Counted from the stretch's first letter, positions 17,680 through 26,183 are shown. The stretch: 64,000 nucleotides of DNA from Pseudomonadota bacterium (GCA_021816775.1 JAKAXA010000003.1:62001-126000), one strand, 5' to 3'. Notes: generated by a model not told the origin, from the sequence alone. Numbers and translations are program-made.

Positions 17680-18335
17680 TGTAACCATCCCCCGGCAAAG
17701 CCGGGGGCTTTCGAAATGTGAGCCGCTCAAAGCGGCTATCCGGGGTCGCTAACGCGGCCCCGACCCGATCGGGCCACCAATAGGTGGCCCATCACCTCAA
17801 CAGGTTCATCTGCTCCAGTCGTTCGTCTTCGCGCTCCTGGTGCTGGATGTACGCTCGGATCACCGCTTCGTCGCGCCCCACCGTGGACACGAAGTACCCC
17901 CGTGCCCAGAAGTGCTGTCCCACGAAGTTCCGCCTGCGCTCTCCGTATACCCGCGCCAGGTGAATCGCGCTCTTGCCCTTGATGTAGCCCACCACCTGCG
18001 ACACCGCGTACTTCGGCGGTATCGAGATCATCATGTGCACGTGGTCCGGCATCAGATGCCCCTCCTCGATCCGGCTCTCCTTCTGCTTCGCCAGTTCCCG
18101 GAACACCTCCCCCAGATAGCGCCTCAGCTGCCTGTATAGCGTCTTTCTGCGGCACTTCGGAATGAACACTACGTGATACTTGCACTGCCATTTCGTGTGG
18201 CTTAGGTTCTCTGCTTCGTCCACCGTGAAACTCCTCTGCGTGTGCTTGGCGGCTCACGCTGTCGAGTTTCACCGGTGGACTCCCGGAACTGTCAAACTTC
18301 TAATGCCTCCCCGGCAGAGCCGGGGGGTCTCCTAT
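17680..18335 (-). mobile_element. IS200-type insertion sequence (IS200/IS605 family), apparently intact
   Basis: A single tnpA is flanked by two near-identical small hairpins: CCCCCGGC-AAA-GCCGGGGG at about 17688-17707 and CCCCGGC-AGA-GCCGGGG at 18309-18325. Such subterminal hairpins are what IS200/IS605 TnpA recognises. No terminal inverted repeats or target duplication are expected for this single-strand mechanism. There is no tnpB gene. Exact ends are approximate. Confidence 0.7.
17792..18223 (-). CDS. tnpA: IS200-type transposase TnpA (Y1 HUH family)
   Basis: The 143-residue protein is a Y1 single-strand transposase. HUH residues are His61-Val-His63 in HLMPDHVHMMISIPP, and the candidate nucleophile is Tyr125 in VIRAYIQHQE. 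The start WQCKYHVVFIPKCRRKTLY and the GKSAIHLARVYGERRRNF and HFWARGYFVSTVGRDEAV blocks are near-consensus for the IS200 group. Length is normal and no frameshift is seen, so it should be active. The start is GTG 18223 with GGAG 7 bases upstream. Confidence 0.9.
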   Translation of the reverse strand: MDEAENLSHTKWQCKYHVVFIPKCRRKTLYRQLRRYLGEVFRELAKQKESRIEEGHLMPDHVHMMISIPPKYAVSQVVGYIKGKSAIHLARVYGERRRNFVGQHFWARGYFVSTVGRDEAVIRAYIQHQEREDERLEQMNLLR

Positions 18336-18675
18336 TGGACTAGCGGTCAGACTACCACGCATGGCTAAGTCCACAGCAAATGCGGTGGCGGACCCACTGT
18401 ACGGTCTCCTCAAGAAGCTGTGGCTCTCTGACTTTCGGCACGTTTCACGCCACCGATAATCGCGGTCGGTACCAAAAAGGTGCCGGTCTCGAAACCAGCG
18501 TATCCGATCGACGGACGCGAATCGAGGATTCGAATCTACAATCATCGGCTAGCTGATTGCCTGGATGTTCTAAATGCCGTGTGTGACTTCCTGATTCGCT
18601 GGTCTGAGAGGCGACTCGATCAGCAGAAGGGTCGAGCCGATTCGACCCCGGCGGTATTCCAAAAGAAACTCCTTG
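18336..18675. other. Gene-free stretch between IS200 element and ATPase gene
   Basis: It has no gene-like frame and a lower GC content than the core chromosome. It holds the 3' flank of the ATPase gene. I saw no strong terminator hairpin followed by a T run. Confidence 0.4.
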
Positions 18676-20178
18676 TCAGACCAAATTGCTGTAGTCGCGC
18701 AAGTCCCTGCACAGATAGCCGTGAGCCGAGAGCTCTGCGCGTATGCTCGCATCAAACTCCGGTGCAAACAGGACCTTCTCCTGTTGCCACGCCTGAAGCC
18801 TTCGATGTTGAGGAGCTTTCAAGAATGCAGCAATGTGTTGTTCGAACCTCGCGAGCTCGGCCCGATCATGCGCGGAGGCACTGCGCTTGCAGGAACCGAA
18901 CCTGACCCGATTGCGGCCCTCGTCGAGTGCAACGACATCGATCTCGATGCTCCTCAAGGCCTCTCGCGGCCTGTTCCAGTAGCCGAGCTGAATCGAAGAG
19001 AGCTCGAAATCGCCTTTTCCCTTTCTGGACATCTCGATGTGCAGTTTGCGGATGAGCTTCTCGAACGCGGAGCCCTCCAGGGTCTCGAGTCTCTTCAGCG
19101 CCGGAGCCAGAGCTTTGTCGATAGGCTTCAATCGAGCTGCCTCGCGTGCGGGTTTGGCAATTGCGAGCCACGCCTTCAGGAAGTTGTCGGCGATGTAATA
19201 GCGTGCATTGCGATTCTTGCTATCGGAGAACACGGGATGCATTTTGTCGACCATGCCGTACTTGGTGACCAATCGCGTGATATGCGTGCCGAGAGGCGTG
19301 CTATCGTGCGGATCATTGAGGGCGCCGACGAGTTCGGCATGATTGCAGCCGGGATGATCTGCAAGGTAATGGAGAATCGATACAGCGCGTCCTCGCAATT
19401 CGCGCAGGAACCAGTTGTCGGCCTCCTCGGAGAGTGGGCTCGAGCCGCGGAGGAACATTCTGGTGAGCAGTTCCCGCGCAAGCTCTTGTGGAGGTAACTC
19501 AAATAGCCTCTGCTCGTAGGCGTCTGCATAGAACTTTGGGACTCCCTCGAAGAATGTCCAAAGGGTGAGCCACTGTCCGGGCGTGGAGATTCCCTGGTGG
19601 CGAAAGACCGTCATCAGGTCCTCGAAATCCCAATGATCGAGCTTCAATTGTCTCGTCACCCGCCCATAAAGCGGGGCTGCCTTGTCCTCGAGCAGCGCCG
19701 TCATGTCGGAGTGCAGTGAACCGAGGACGAAGAGCCCCCCGGCAGAGAGAGCGGCGTTGCGCAGCTTGTCCACCTCGGCCTGGAGAAAGGAGTTGAAGTG
19801 TTTCAAGGCCGACCGCGTGAAGTATTGAAATTCATCGAGAACAACGACCATGCCAGTGCGGCAGAGCTGGCCTATCGCCGCCGCCATTGATGGGAAGTCG
19901 ATGACGGAGGCCGCGAGCGCTTTGATTTCGTCCCTGTCGGATTCGGCGAGACTGCGTCGGAACGTTGCGGCGACGTCTCGTTCATCCGAGTCAGGCGTCT
20001 GCATGTAGACGATCCGTGAGCCGAAGTCGGGGTTCTGAAGCGCAAGCTGGCTGAGTAGCGTCGTCTTGCCAATTCGCCGCCTCCCTTCGATACGGCAGAA
20101 GAACCAGCGACCCGCACCGACGATATCGCGCAGCTCCGCCAGAGCCCCGGTGCGGCCGTAAAAGTGCCAAGTTGGCAT
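18676..20178 (-). CDS. AAA/STAND-type ATPase with DUF234-like C-terminal nuclease-fold region
   Basis: Walker A is GRRRIGKTT (32-40) and Walker B is VVVLDEFQYF (111-120). A winged-helix stretch follows around 265-330 (SILHYLADHPGCNHAELVGA). The C-terminus carries a PD-(D/E)XK-like trio: Glu373, Asp414 in SIEIDVVALDE and Lys431 in FGSCKRS. This ATPase_2 plus DUF234 architecture is common in archaea and scattered in bacteria, with unproven function. ATG 20178 is preferred over GTG 20181 because AAGGAG ends 5 bases upstream of the ATG. The gene is AT-richer than its neighbours and stands alone in an IS-bearing island, suggesting horizontal transfer. Confidence 0.8.
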   Translation of the reverse strand: MPTWHFYGRTGALAELRDIVGAGRWFFCRIEGRRRIGKTTLLSQLALQNPDFGSRIVYMQTPDSDERDVAATFRRSLAESDRDEIKALAASVIDFPSMAAAIGQLCRTGMVVVLDEFQYFTRSALKHFNSFLQAEVDKLRNAALSAGGLFVLGSLHSDMTALLEDKAAPLYGRVTRQLKLDHWDFEDLMTVFRHQGISTPGQWLTLWTFFEGVPKFYADAYEQRLFELPPQELARELLTRMFLRGSSPLSEEADNWFLRELRGRAVSILHYLADHPGCNHAELVGALNDPHDSTPLGTHITRLVTKYGMVDKMHPVFSDSKNRNARYYIADNFLKAWLAIAKPAREAARLKPIDKALAPALKRLETLEGSAFEKLIRKLHIEMSRKGKGDFELSSIQLGYWNRPREALRSIEIDVVALDEGRNRVRFGSCKRSASAHDRAELARFEQHIAAFLKAPQHRRLQAWQQEKVLFAPEFDASIRAELSAHGYLCRDLRDYSNLV

Positions 20179-20181
20179 CAC

Positions 20182-20565
20182 TTCTCCTTAAGAGACTTTT
20201 TTGTATGCTATGCGATTATCTGGGGCAATACAATGATTACACAAAGTTTTTTTGCGCGCGGTCGGCTGGGCGTGAGCCGCCCACGCCGCACCGGATACCG
20301 AAGTGTAAGCGCGGCAGGGAGTGTTCTGGCCAGTTGGACCGGCCCCCAGCTGAGGTAAGGGGCACGCTTTCCGAGAACCCGATCTCCGGTGCTGCACCGG
20401 CATCGCGCAAGACAAATAATCGCCGCGCGGGTACCTCACCCGACAGGGTTTGACGGCGGATCCAGGCAAGTCCGTTTAACAGTTTAAATCCAGAAAACGG
20501 TACTTTCGTTCGCGAGCGCAGTGGGGGCCTTGCTAAGCCATTGATAACTCAACAGATTGGGCATC
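20182..20565. other. Intergenic region upstream of the ATPase gene
   Basis: Besides the ATPase promoter at 20215-20244, I find no gene. It includes an AT-rich segment with T/A runs near 20200-20255, sharply different from flanking GC-rich DNA. Confidence 0.5.
20215..20244 (-). promoter_or_regulatory. Sigma70-like promoter for the ATPase gene
   Basis: On the minus strand TTGTGT (20244-20239) is followed after 18 bases by GATAAT (20220-20215). Both are close to the TTGACA and TATAAT consensus, within an AT-rich patch 37 bases before the start codon. Confidence 0.5.
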
Positions 20566-20588
20566 TGCGTAGTAACACCCGCCGGAAA
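20566..20588 (+). repeat. Partial copy of palindromic repeat
   Basis: TGCGTAGTAACACCCGCCGG followed by AAA is identical to 17528-17550 (left arm plus loop). The right arm is replaced by the terminator hairpin of the adjacent minus-strand gene. Confidence 0.7.
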
Positions 20589-20591
20589 CGA

Positions 20592-20618
20592 AAGAGCCCC
20601 GCTCGGGGCGGGGCTCTT
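20592..20618 (-). terminator. Rho-independent terminator-like hairpin
   Basis: AAGAGCCCCGC (20592-20602) pairs perfectly over 11 bp with GCGGGGCTCTT (20608-20618) around a 5-base loop. On the minus strand it is followed by a T-containing tail. It lies 18 bases after the stop of the Lys-rich protein gene, so it probably terminates that gene. Confidence 0.7.
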
Positions 20619-20635
20619 CGGGCATCAGCCGGGCT

Positions 20636-20875
20636 TTAGGCCTTCTTCTTCTTGGCCATGTGCTTCATGGCCTTCTTGTGCCACTTGGCATGCACGGCCT
20701 TCTTCGTCCACTTCTTGTGGGCGGCCTTCTTGGTCCACTTCTTGTGCACCATTTTCTTGTGCACGACGTGGTGAGCCGTGGCAGGGGCGGGAGCCGCAAC
20801 AGCGGCAATGGGGGCGGCCGCCAGCGAGCCGGCGAGCACCAACGCACCGAGTACAGGGACGAGCTTCTTGAACAT
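20636..20875 (-). CDS. Small exported Lys/His-rich repeat protein
   Basis: A signal peptide (LVPVLGALVLAGSLAAAPIA, cleavage near VAA/APA) precedes about 45 residues dominated by Lys, His and Ala. They form imperfect repeats of HKKWTKKA: HKKMVHKKWTKKAAHKKW and TKKAVHAKWHKKAMKHM. The composition recalls acid-shock (Asr-like) periplasmic proteins or histone-like tails, but the Trp in each repeat is distinctive. ATG 20875 is preferred over 20881 because GGAG abuts the first ATG and sits 6 bases before the second. A single-gene unit ends at the 20.6-kb hairpin. Confidence 0.65.
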   Translation of the reverse strand: MFKKLVPVLGALVLAGSLAAAPIAAVAAPAPATAHHVVHKKMVHKKWTKKAAHKKWTKKAVHAKWHKKAMKHMAKKKKA

Positions 20876-21004
20876 CGACATCTCCAGAGAGAATTTGAGC
20901 GGTTTTAGAATTGCCCCGGGCGCTCGGCGCCGGAACGGGCCGGATTATTGCAGGAAGACCCGGGCGCGAACCGTTGATGACCAGAACGTAATGTTGCGGC
21001 GCCG

Positions 21005-21550
21005 TCAGTGTCCCTGAAAAGCGACAAGACTGCGGACCGTTACCCCGAGGTCCTCCAGGCGGCGGGCCCCGCCGAGCTCGGGCAGGTCGATGACGAAGCA
21101 GGCGGCGAGGATTTCGGCGCCGAGGGAGCGCAGCAGTTTGACGGCCGCCTCGGCCGTGCCGCCCGTGGCGATCAGGTCATCGATGAGCAGCACGCGCTCG
21201 CCCGGCACGAGCGCATCGCGGTGCATCTCCATCTCATCGAGGCCGTACTCGAGCGAGTAGGCCACGCGCACCGTCTGGTGCGGCAGCTTGCCCTTCTTGC
21301 GGATCGGCACGAAGCCCGCTCCGACGCGGTGCGCCACCGCCCCGCCGAGAATGAAACCGCGGGCCTCGATGCCGGCTACCCGGCCGATGTCCCCCTCGCG
21401 CCAGGGTCGCGCCAGCTCGGCCACGGCGAGCTGGAACATCGTTGCATCGCCGAGCAGCGTCGTGATGTCCCGGAACATGATGCCGGGCTTGGGATAGTCG
21501 GGAATGCACCGAATGGCGCTCCTCAGCGCCTCGAGGTCACGCGGGTCCAT
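21005..21550 (-). CDS. apt: Adenine phosphoribosyltransferase
   Basis: Apt salvages adenine to AMP using PRPP. The 181-residue protein shows the family start ([18 protein letters not shown]), [14 protein letters not shown], and the PRPP-binding loop [17 protein letters not shown] at about residues 119-135. Length and motif spacing are standard. It is divergently transcribed from the nitroreductase gene across 49 bases, which must hold both promoters. Confidence 0.95.
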   Translation of the reverse strand: MDPRDLEALRSAIRCIPDYPKPGIMFRDITTLLGDATMFQLAVAELARPWREGDIGRVAGIEARGFILGGAVAHRVGAGFVPIRKKGKLPHQTVRVAYSLEYGLDEMEMHRDALVPGERVLLIDDLIATGGTAEAAVKLLRSLGAEILAACFVIDLPELGGARRLEDLGVTVRSLVAFQGH

Positions 21551-21599
21551 GATCGCGGACTCTACACGGTTTACCTGCCACTTGTGTCAAGATTACCTG

Positions 21600-22163
21600 A
21601 TGGATGCCATCGATCTGTTGTTACGGCGGCGTTCGGCCAAGACGCTTGCCGAGCCCGGACCCGACGATGGAGCACTCGAGTTGTTGCTCCAGAGCGCGGC
21701 GCGGGCGCCCGATCACGGCCGGCTGCGGCCGTGGCGCTTCATCATCATCCGCGCTGCGGCCCGCGCGCGCTTCGGGGATCTGCTCGCCGCACAGTTGCGT
21801 CGCGCGCGGCCCGCCTCGAGTCCCGAGGCGCTCGAGCGCGAGCGGCTCAAGGCGTTTCGAGCCCCGATGATCATCGCGGTCGCAGCGGTGAAGGATCCGC
21901 ACTCCACGGTGCCGATGGCCGAGCAGATGCTGAGCGCGGGCGCGGCGGCCGAGAACATACTGCTCGCGGCGCGCGCGCTCGGCTTCAACGGCATGTGGAA
22001 GACCGGCGGCGCCGCGTACGACGAGGAGGTCAAGCGGGCACTCGGACTCGAGCCGGCCGATGCGCTGGTGGCTTTCCTCTACCTCGGCACCGAGCCCGCC
22101 GGCACGGACGAGCCAGCGCTGCGCCAGGACTGGCGCGAGCGGGTTTCCAACTGGAGTGGCTAG
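21600..22163 (+). CDS. YdjA-like nitroreductase family protein
   Basis: This is a 187-residue FMN-dependent nitroreductase-fold enzyme. The start MDAIDLLLRRRSAKTLAEP, the SAARAPDHGRLRPWRF block and GFNGMWKTG with the C-terminal FLYLGTE match E. coli YdjA, whose physiological substrate is unknown. The RRS near residue 10 and the N-terminal Arg cluster would contact FMN phosphate. ATG 21600 begins exactly at the family's conserved N-terminus; an upstream frame extension is not homologous. Confidence 0.85.
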   Translation: MDAIDLLLRRRSAKTLAEPGPDDGALELLLQSAARAPDHGRLRPWRFIIIRAAARARFGDLLAAQLRRARPASSPEALERERLKAFRAPMIIAVAAVKDPHSTVPMAEQMLSAGAAAENILLAARALGFNGMWKTGGAAYDEEVKRALGLEPADALVAFLYLGTEPAGTDEPALRQDWRERVSNWSG

Positions 22164-22214
22164 CTAGCGCTGCGGGGGCGGACCCCGCGTGCCGGTCCGC
22201 GCCGATTCGTGGGC

Positions 22215-22838
22215 TCAGCGCGCGCCCGCAGCCACCGGAAAGTGCGCGAAGATCTGGTTCACCGCCTCGTCGAGGGAGCGGTCGGGATGATAGAGCTCGT
22301 GCTGCGAGACATCCTGGGAGGCGGTCCCGCTCCAGATCACCGAGCGGTTCGAGCGCTCGATGACCGAAATGGTCAGCGCCGCGGAGGTGACCGTTCGCAC
22401 ATCGCCGTAGTAGCCGCTCCAGCCCCAGCCCATCGGCCAGCCCCAGCCGCCCCAACCCCAGCCGTACGGACCAAAGCCGCCCCAGTAGCCGCCGAAGGCC
22501 GGCCCCATGCCGCCCTCGATGTGGTCGCGGGTCCTGACGCGGAAGTTCACCAGCAGATCCGGCTCGGCGTCGGCAGCGACCAGACTGTAGCCGCGCGCCT
22601 CCATCTGCTGCGTGACGTCGCGCTCGAGGCGCTGCGTCGTCAGCGATTTGTACCGGCCATGATCGGTGCCGGGATGGCGGACGAATGCAAAGGTATGGGC
22701 GCCTGAGAGATTGGCTCCCACGGCCATGCGCGTGTGGATCACGGGCGCCGTGGCGCACGCGGCCAGTAACAGACACGCGGTGCCTGCCACGAGGGTCAAC
22801 GACCCCTTGCTGACCCGGCCAAACGACTTTGCGCCCAT
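22215..22838 (-). CDS. DUF4136 lipoprotein
   Basis: The signal peptide has a clear lipobox (LLLAAC, Cys about residue 28), so the protein is probably outer-membrane or periplasmic and lipid-anchored. The mature part (FAFVRHPGTDHGRYKSLTTQ, EPDLLVNFRVR, DVSQHELYHPDRSLDEAVNQ) follows DUF4136. A central Gly/Trp/Tyr-rich insert (GGYWGGFGPYGWGWGGWGW) is typical of the family. Function is unknown. GGAGGTGG lies just before ATG 22838. Confidence 0.85.
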   Translation of the reverse strand: MGAKSFGRVSKGSLTLVAGTACLLLAACATAPVIHTRMAVGANLSGAHTFAFVRHPGTDHGRYKSLTTQRLERDVTQQMEARGYSLVAADAEPDLLVNFRVRTRDHIEGGMGPAFGGYWGGFGPYGWGWGGWGWPMGWGWSGYYGDVRTVTSAALTISVIERSNRSVIWSGTASQDVSQHELYHPDRSLDEAVNQIFAHFPVAAGAR

Positions 22839-23001
22839 CGTTACCACCTCCACGATGTACTGACCCGTATAACGGCCGGAGGTTCCGGCGGTTGACTCCG
22901 ATCGACGACATGCCCCGCCGCGGTCGCGCGTGCGCTTACGGCTGCCGCGCCGGGCCGGCACTATACGGCCGAGCCCGTCCCGGGAACAGCCGGGACTGCG
23001 C

Positions 23002-25371
23002 TCAGGCAGCCGACCGCACCATGATGCGATAATCCTGCCCGGCCCACTGCCCGTCGGACTGGCGGCGGTAAGTCAGATCGATCCACCGCCCGGCCGCAAG
23101 TCCGCGGGTGCCGAGCTCGACCAGGTGCAGCCCGAGCGGATTGGGCTCGGTGGCCCGCTCCTCGATGTCCTGCCAGCCGTCGAAGCCCCAGCGGAACACC
23201 CCCGGCTCGGTGAGCGCGAGGGTGAGGGGAGTCCCCTCCGGGAGCCGTCCCACCGGAGCGTGGGGCAACCAGAACACGCGCGTCAGCGCCGGGCGCTTGC
23301 CGCCGTAGCGGCGCCACAGCGGCTCGGGGCGGTCGAAGGGCCGGCCGATCGAGCGCGAGACGGCGAGTTTGATGAACTCGGCGTGGGCCCACACCAGTGG
23401 CATCGCCCCGCCGGTCGGCCGGCCAAGCTCGAGGAACCGCCGGGGGATGGGCTCGGCGTCCCAGACCTGCTCGGGCAGCATGCCGCCGGGGGAGGCCATG
23501 CGCACCATGGTCTCGAGCAGCGGCAGCGGGTCGCGCCCGGCGACGAGCTCGAAGTGTCCGCGCTCGCCGGTGAGCAGCGGCCAGGCCCGCCCCCGGCCGG
23601 TGCCGTCGTACGCCGAGCCGTCATCGTGCTCGCCGTAGCCGTCGTCGTTGTAGCGGTGCCAGCTTGGGCCGTTCGGCGTGTCGACCTTCAGCAGCGCATC
23701 GACCAGCTTGACGGTGTCCGCGATCAGCGGGTCGTCCGGGGAGCGCAGGCCGAAGCGCACCAGCTGCAGGAAATCGACCCCGACCTGGGCGTCAGCCGGC
23801 AGACCCGGATCGATCACCTGATTGCGGATCGGCAGCTGGTCCTGCAGCGCGCCGCGGTCGTGCAGCGCCTCGGCCGGCGCGACGCGCACGTAATACCCGC
23901 TGATGCCGTGCTCGCGCGCGAGCGGCGTGTTGCACACGGCCGTCCAGCTCTCGAGGCTCGCGTTCCAGTAATCGGCGATCGCGAGCGCCAGATCGCGCGC
24001 CGCGGGCGGCAGGTGCGAGGCACCGCACACGAGCGCCGCGATGCACGCCGAGAGGGTGAAGGTGTTGATGCCGGCATCCTCCTCCCAGCGGTCCTGGTCG
24101 GATGCCGGCCCGTTGCGCACGATGAACGAGAGCGCCCGCTGGATCATGTCTGTCACGTGCACCCCATCGAGCACGTCGCGCTCGTGCAGCGCGCAGGCGA
24201 GCAGCACCGGGAAGGCGGTCTCATCGAGCTGCACCGCGGTCCAGTAGGGCGAGCCGCCGAGCCACTGGTTCTGGTTCCAGTGGCCGTCGGCGAGCTGCGT
24301 GGCGCGCAGGTAGCGCACCGTGTCGAGCGCCTCGCGCGAGGCGCCGGAGGCGAGCAGCGCGCCGGCGCACTCGCACAGATCACGCGGCCAGACCAGGTGA
24401 TAGCCGGCACGCTCGTCCCGGGTGTTGCCCCATGGCACGCTCAGGCTCGCCACCATCGCGCCGGGAAAGGTCTTGTCCTTGTGGGCGCGCAGTACCATGG
24501 TCGAGAGAGTGAACTGCGCGCGGCACTGCGGCGGCAGCGAGCCGGCGAGCGAGGCGCGCGCGGCGCATTCCTTCTGCCAGGCCGTCCAGTCGCCGACCTG
24601 CCGCTGCCAGCTGTTCTCGAACGGCTCGAACAGCGCCGACAGCGCCAGCGTCGCGGCCGATTCGGTGCCGCTGCCGATGCCGAGTCCGAGCACCGCCTTG
24701 CGCGGCAGCTCGCCGATCAGCGCGACGTTGCCCGGTCCGGCGCGGTCGTATTCCCAGCTCATCGCCCCGTTGCACTTGAAGTCCTGCCAGCCGTCCGAGG
24801 TGCCGACGCAGCCGCAGCTCGCGCGCCCCCAGGCGTCGCGCTGATCGGTGTCGACCGCAGCGAGGGCGAGCGCGAACGGGCCCTGCTCGGCGAGCAGCAG
24901 CCGGTGGCCGCGGTGGCCGGCCACGCTCGCCGTGTTGTCATGCCCGGTGCCGCCGAGGTGCGGCGCGATCAGCGCGTAGGGGCGCAGCTGCTCATCGCCG
25001 GTGAGCTCGATTTCCACCAGCAGCACGTCGCGGTCGGCGGCCGGCGCGATGCGCAGGCGCAGCTCGAAGCGCTCATGATGGTGCACCACGCGTACCGCGG
25101 GAATTCCGGGGCCGGCGAGCGTGACGGCGGGATTGCCGAGGCGCTTGACCTCGACCCAGAACCCGCGGCCGTCGGCGACGATGAAGCCCAGATCGCGGAT
25201 CTGCGGGATGTCGACGCGCGGACAGTAGACTTCGTTGACGATCCCGCCGCCGATGGTGAACCACAGCCGCGACTCGCCGAGTGCGCAGCCCACGATGTCT
25301 TTGGCGCTGCTGCACCAGGTGGGCGATAAACCCGGGGCGCCCGGGGCCTCTCCTGAGCCAGATTCGCTCAT
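23002..25371 (-). CDS. Glycoside hydrolase family 15 (glucoamylase/glucodextranase-like)
   Basis: The 789-residue protein has the two-domain layout of bacterial GH15 enzymes. An N-terminal beta-sandwich (about 1-280; WFTIGGGIVNEVYCPRVDIP) precedes an (alpha/alpha)6 barrel (GYHLVWPRDLCECAGALL; DGHWNQNQWLGGSPYW; RWEEDAGINTFTLSACIAAL). EEDAG would carry the general acid and the FIKLAVSR region lies near the base. They cleave terminal alpha-1,4 or alpha-1,6 glucosyl bonds. There is no signal peptide, suggesting a cytoplasmic role such as glycogen or dextrin turnover. ATG 25371 is chosen since GAGGAGG lies 6 bases ahead. Confidence 0.85.
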   Translation of the reverse strand: MSESGSGEAPGAPGLSPTWCSSAKDIVGCALGESRLWFTIGGGIVNEVYCPRVDIPQIRDLGFIVADGRGFWVEVKRLGNPAVTLAGPGIPAVRVVHHHERFELRLRIAPAADRDVLLVEIELTGDEQLRPYALIAPHLGGTGHDNTASVAGHRGHRLLLAEQGPFALALAAVDTDQRDAWGRASCGCVGTSDGWQDFKCNGAMSWEYDRAGPGNVALIGELPRKAVLGLGIGSGTESAATLALSALFEPFENSWQRQVGDWTAWQKECAARASLAGSLPPQCRAQFTLSTMVLRAHKDKTFPGAMVASLSVPWGNTRDERAGYHLVWPRDLCECAGALLASGASREALDTVRYLRATQLADGHWNQNQWLGGSPYWTAVQLDETAFPVLLACALHERDVLDGVHVTDMIQRALSFIVRNGPASDQDRWEEDAGINTFTLSACIAALVCGASHLPPAARDLALAIADYWNASLESWTAVCNTPLAREHGISGYYVRVAPAEALHDRGALQDQLPIRNQVIDPGLPADAQVGVDFLQLVRFGLRSPDDPLIADTVKLVDALLKVDTPNGPSWHRYNDDGYGEHDDGSAYDGTGRGRAWPLLTGERGHFELVAGRDPLPLLETMVRMASPGGMLPEQVWDAEPIPRRFLELGRPTGGAMPLVWAHAEFIKLAVSRSIGRPFDRPEPLWRRYGGKRPALTRVFWLPHAPVGRLPEGTPLTLALTEPGVFRWGFDGWQDIEERATEPNPLGLHLVELGTRGLAAGRWIDLTYRRQSDGQWAGQDYRIMVRSAA

Positions 25372-25437
25372 GATCATCCTCCTCGATCGTGTCGCCCGCT
25401 TTTTGGTCAAGCGTGCCGAAGCCGGGTACGATACTGC

Positions 25438-25851
25438 ATGCTCTGGCTCAAGGCATTCCATATCGTGTTCGTGGTGACGTGGTTCGCGGGTCTGTTCTAC
25501 CTGCCGCGCCTGTTCGTCTATCACTGCGAGACCACGGATGCGCCGGGGCTGGCGCGATTTGCGGTGATGGAGCGGCGGCTGTTCGCGCTGATGAGTCTCG
25601 GTGGCGCGCTCGCGGTGGCCTTCGGGCTCTCCATGCTGATCGCCGCGCCGGTGTTCCTCGAGCTCACCTGGCTGCGCGTGAAGCTCGTGCTGGTCGCCGC
25701 GCTCATCGCATATCACCTGTGGTGTTACGTGCTGATGCGCTCGCTGATCGAGGGGCGCAATCGCCGCTCGCAGCGCTGGTTCCGCGTGTTCAACGAAGTG
25801 CCGGGCGTGTTGCTGATCGCGATCGTGGTGCTGGCGGTCGTGAGGCCCTAA
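25438..25851 (+). CDS. hemJ: HemJ-type protoporphyrinogen oxidase (UPF0093)
   Basis: The 137-residue, four-helix membrane protein begins MLWLKAFHIVFVVTWFAGLF and contains LPRLFVYH, MERRLF, the Lys of WLRVKLVL, YHLWCY and NEVPGVLLIAIV. These are HemJ signatures, with the FHI histidine and conserved Arg/Lys residues being needed for activity. HemJ oxidises protoporphyrinogen IX in heme synthesis. It is divergent from the GH15 gene and its last bases overlap the end of yciH on the opposite strand. Confidence 0.9.
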   Translation: MLWLKAFHIVFVVTWFAGLFYLPRLFVYHCETTDAPGLARFAVMERRLFALMSLGGALAVAFGLSMLIAAPVFLELTWLRVKLVLVAALIAYHLWCYVLMRSLIEGRNRRSQRWFRVFNEVPGVLLIAIVVLAVVRP

Positions 25852-26183
25852 CCGCCGCTGCGCTTGGCCTCATAGCCGCGCTGGCGCAGCGCCTCGACCA
25901 GCCGGTCGCGGTGCTCGCCCTGGATCTCGATGCGCCCCTCGCGCACCGCGCCGCCGGCGCCGCAGAGTCTCTTCAGCTCGCGGGCGAGCGCCTCGAGCTG
26001 CTCGGCCGCGAGCGGCAGGCCGAGGATGACCGAGACCGCCTTGCCGCCGCGCCCGGCGACCTCGCGCGCCACGCGCACGCGCGCGGGGGTGCCTGGCGGG
26101 ACAGGGAGGCTCGGCGGCGGGCGCTGCGGCGCGGGGGGCGTCTTGCGCAGTACGACGCCGCGGGCGGTGGGGTAGGATTTCAC
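25848..26183 (-). CDS. yciH: SUI1-domain translation factor YciH-like
   Basis: A protein of about 111 aa with the eIF1/SUI1 core: VRVAREVAGRGGKAVSVILG, LARELKRLCGAGGAVREG and RIEIQGEHRDRLVEAL. Bacterial YciH is a translation-initiation fidelity factor homologous to eIF1. The N-terminus is Pro/Arg-rich and variable. GTG 26183 is chosen as it gives the usual length; no strong ribosome site is seen, and the frame runs upstream without homology. Confidence 0.85.
   Translation of the reverse strand: MKSYPTARGVVLRKTPPAPQRPPPSLPVPPGTPARVRVAREVAGRGGKAVSVILGLPLAAEQLEALARELKRLCGAGGAVREGRIEIQGEHRDRLVEALRQRGYEAKRSGG

Noticed and set aside
17792-18223. Transposase as a REP-associated (RAYT) protein acting on the palindromes
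   Set aside because: The sequence is near-consensus IS200 TnpA and has its own end hairpins, unlike RAYT proteins. A link to the palindromes is not supported.
18530-18550. T-loop-like GATTCGAATC, suspected tRNA remnant
   Set aside because: The flanking bases cannot form a T-arm and no other tRNA arms are present.
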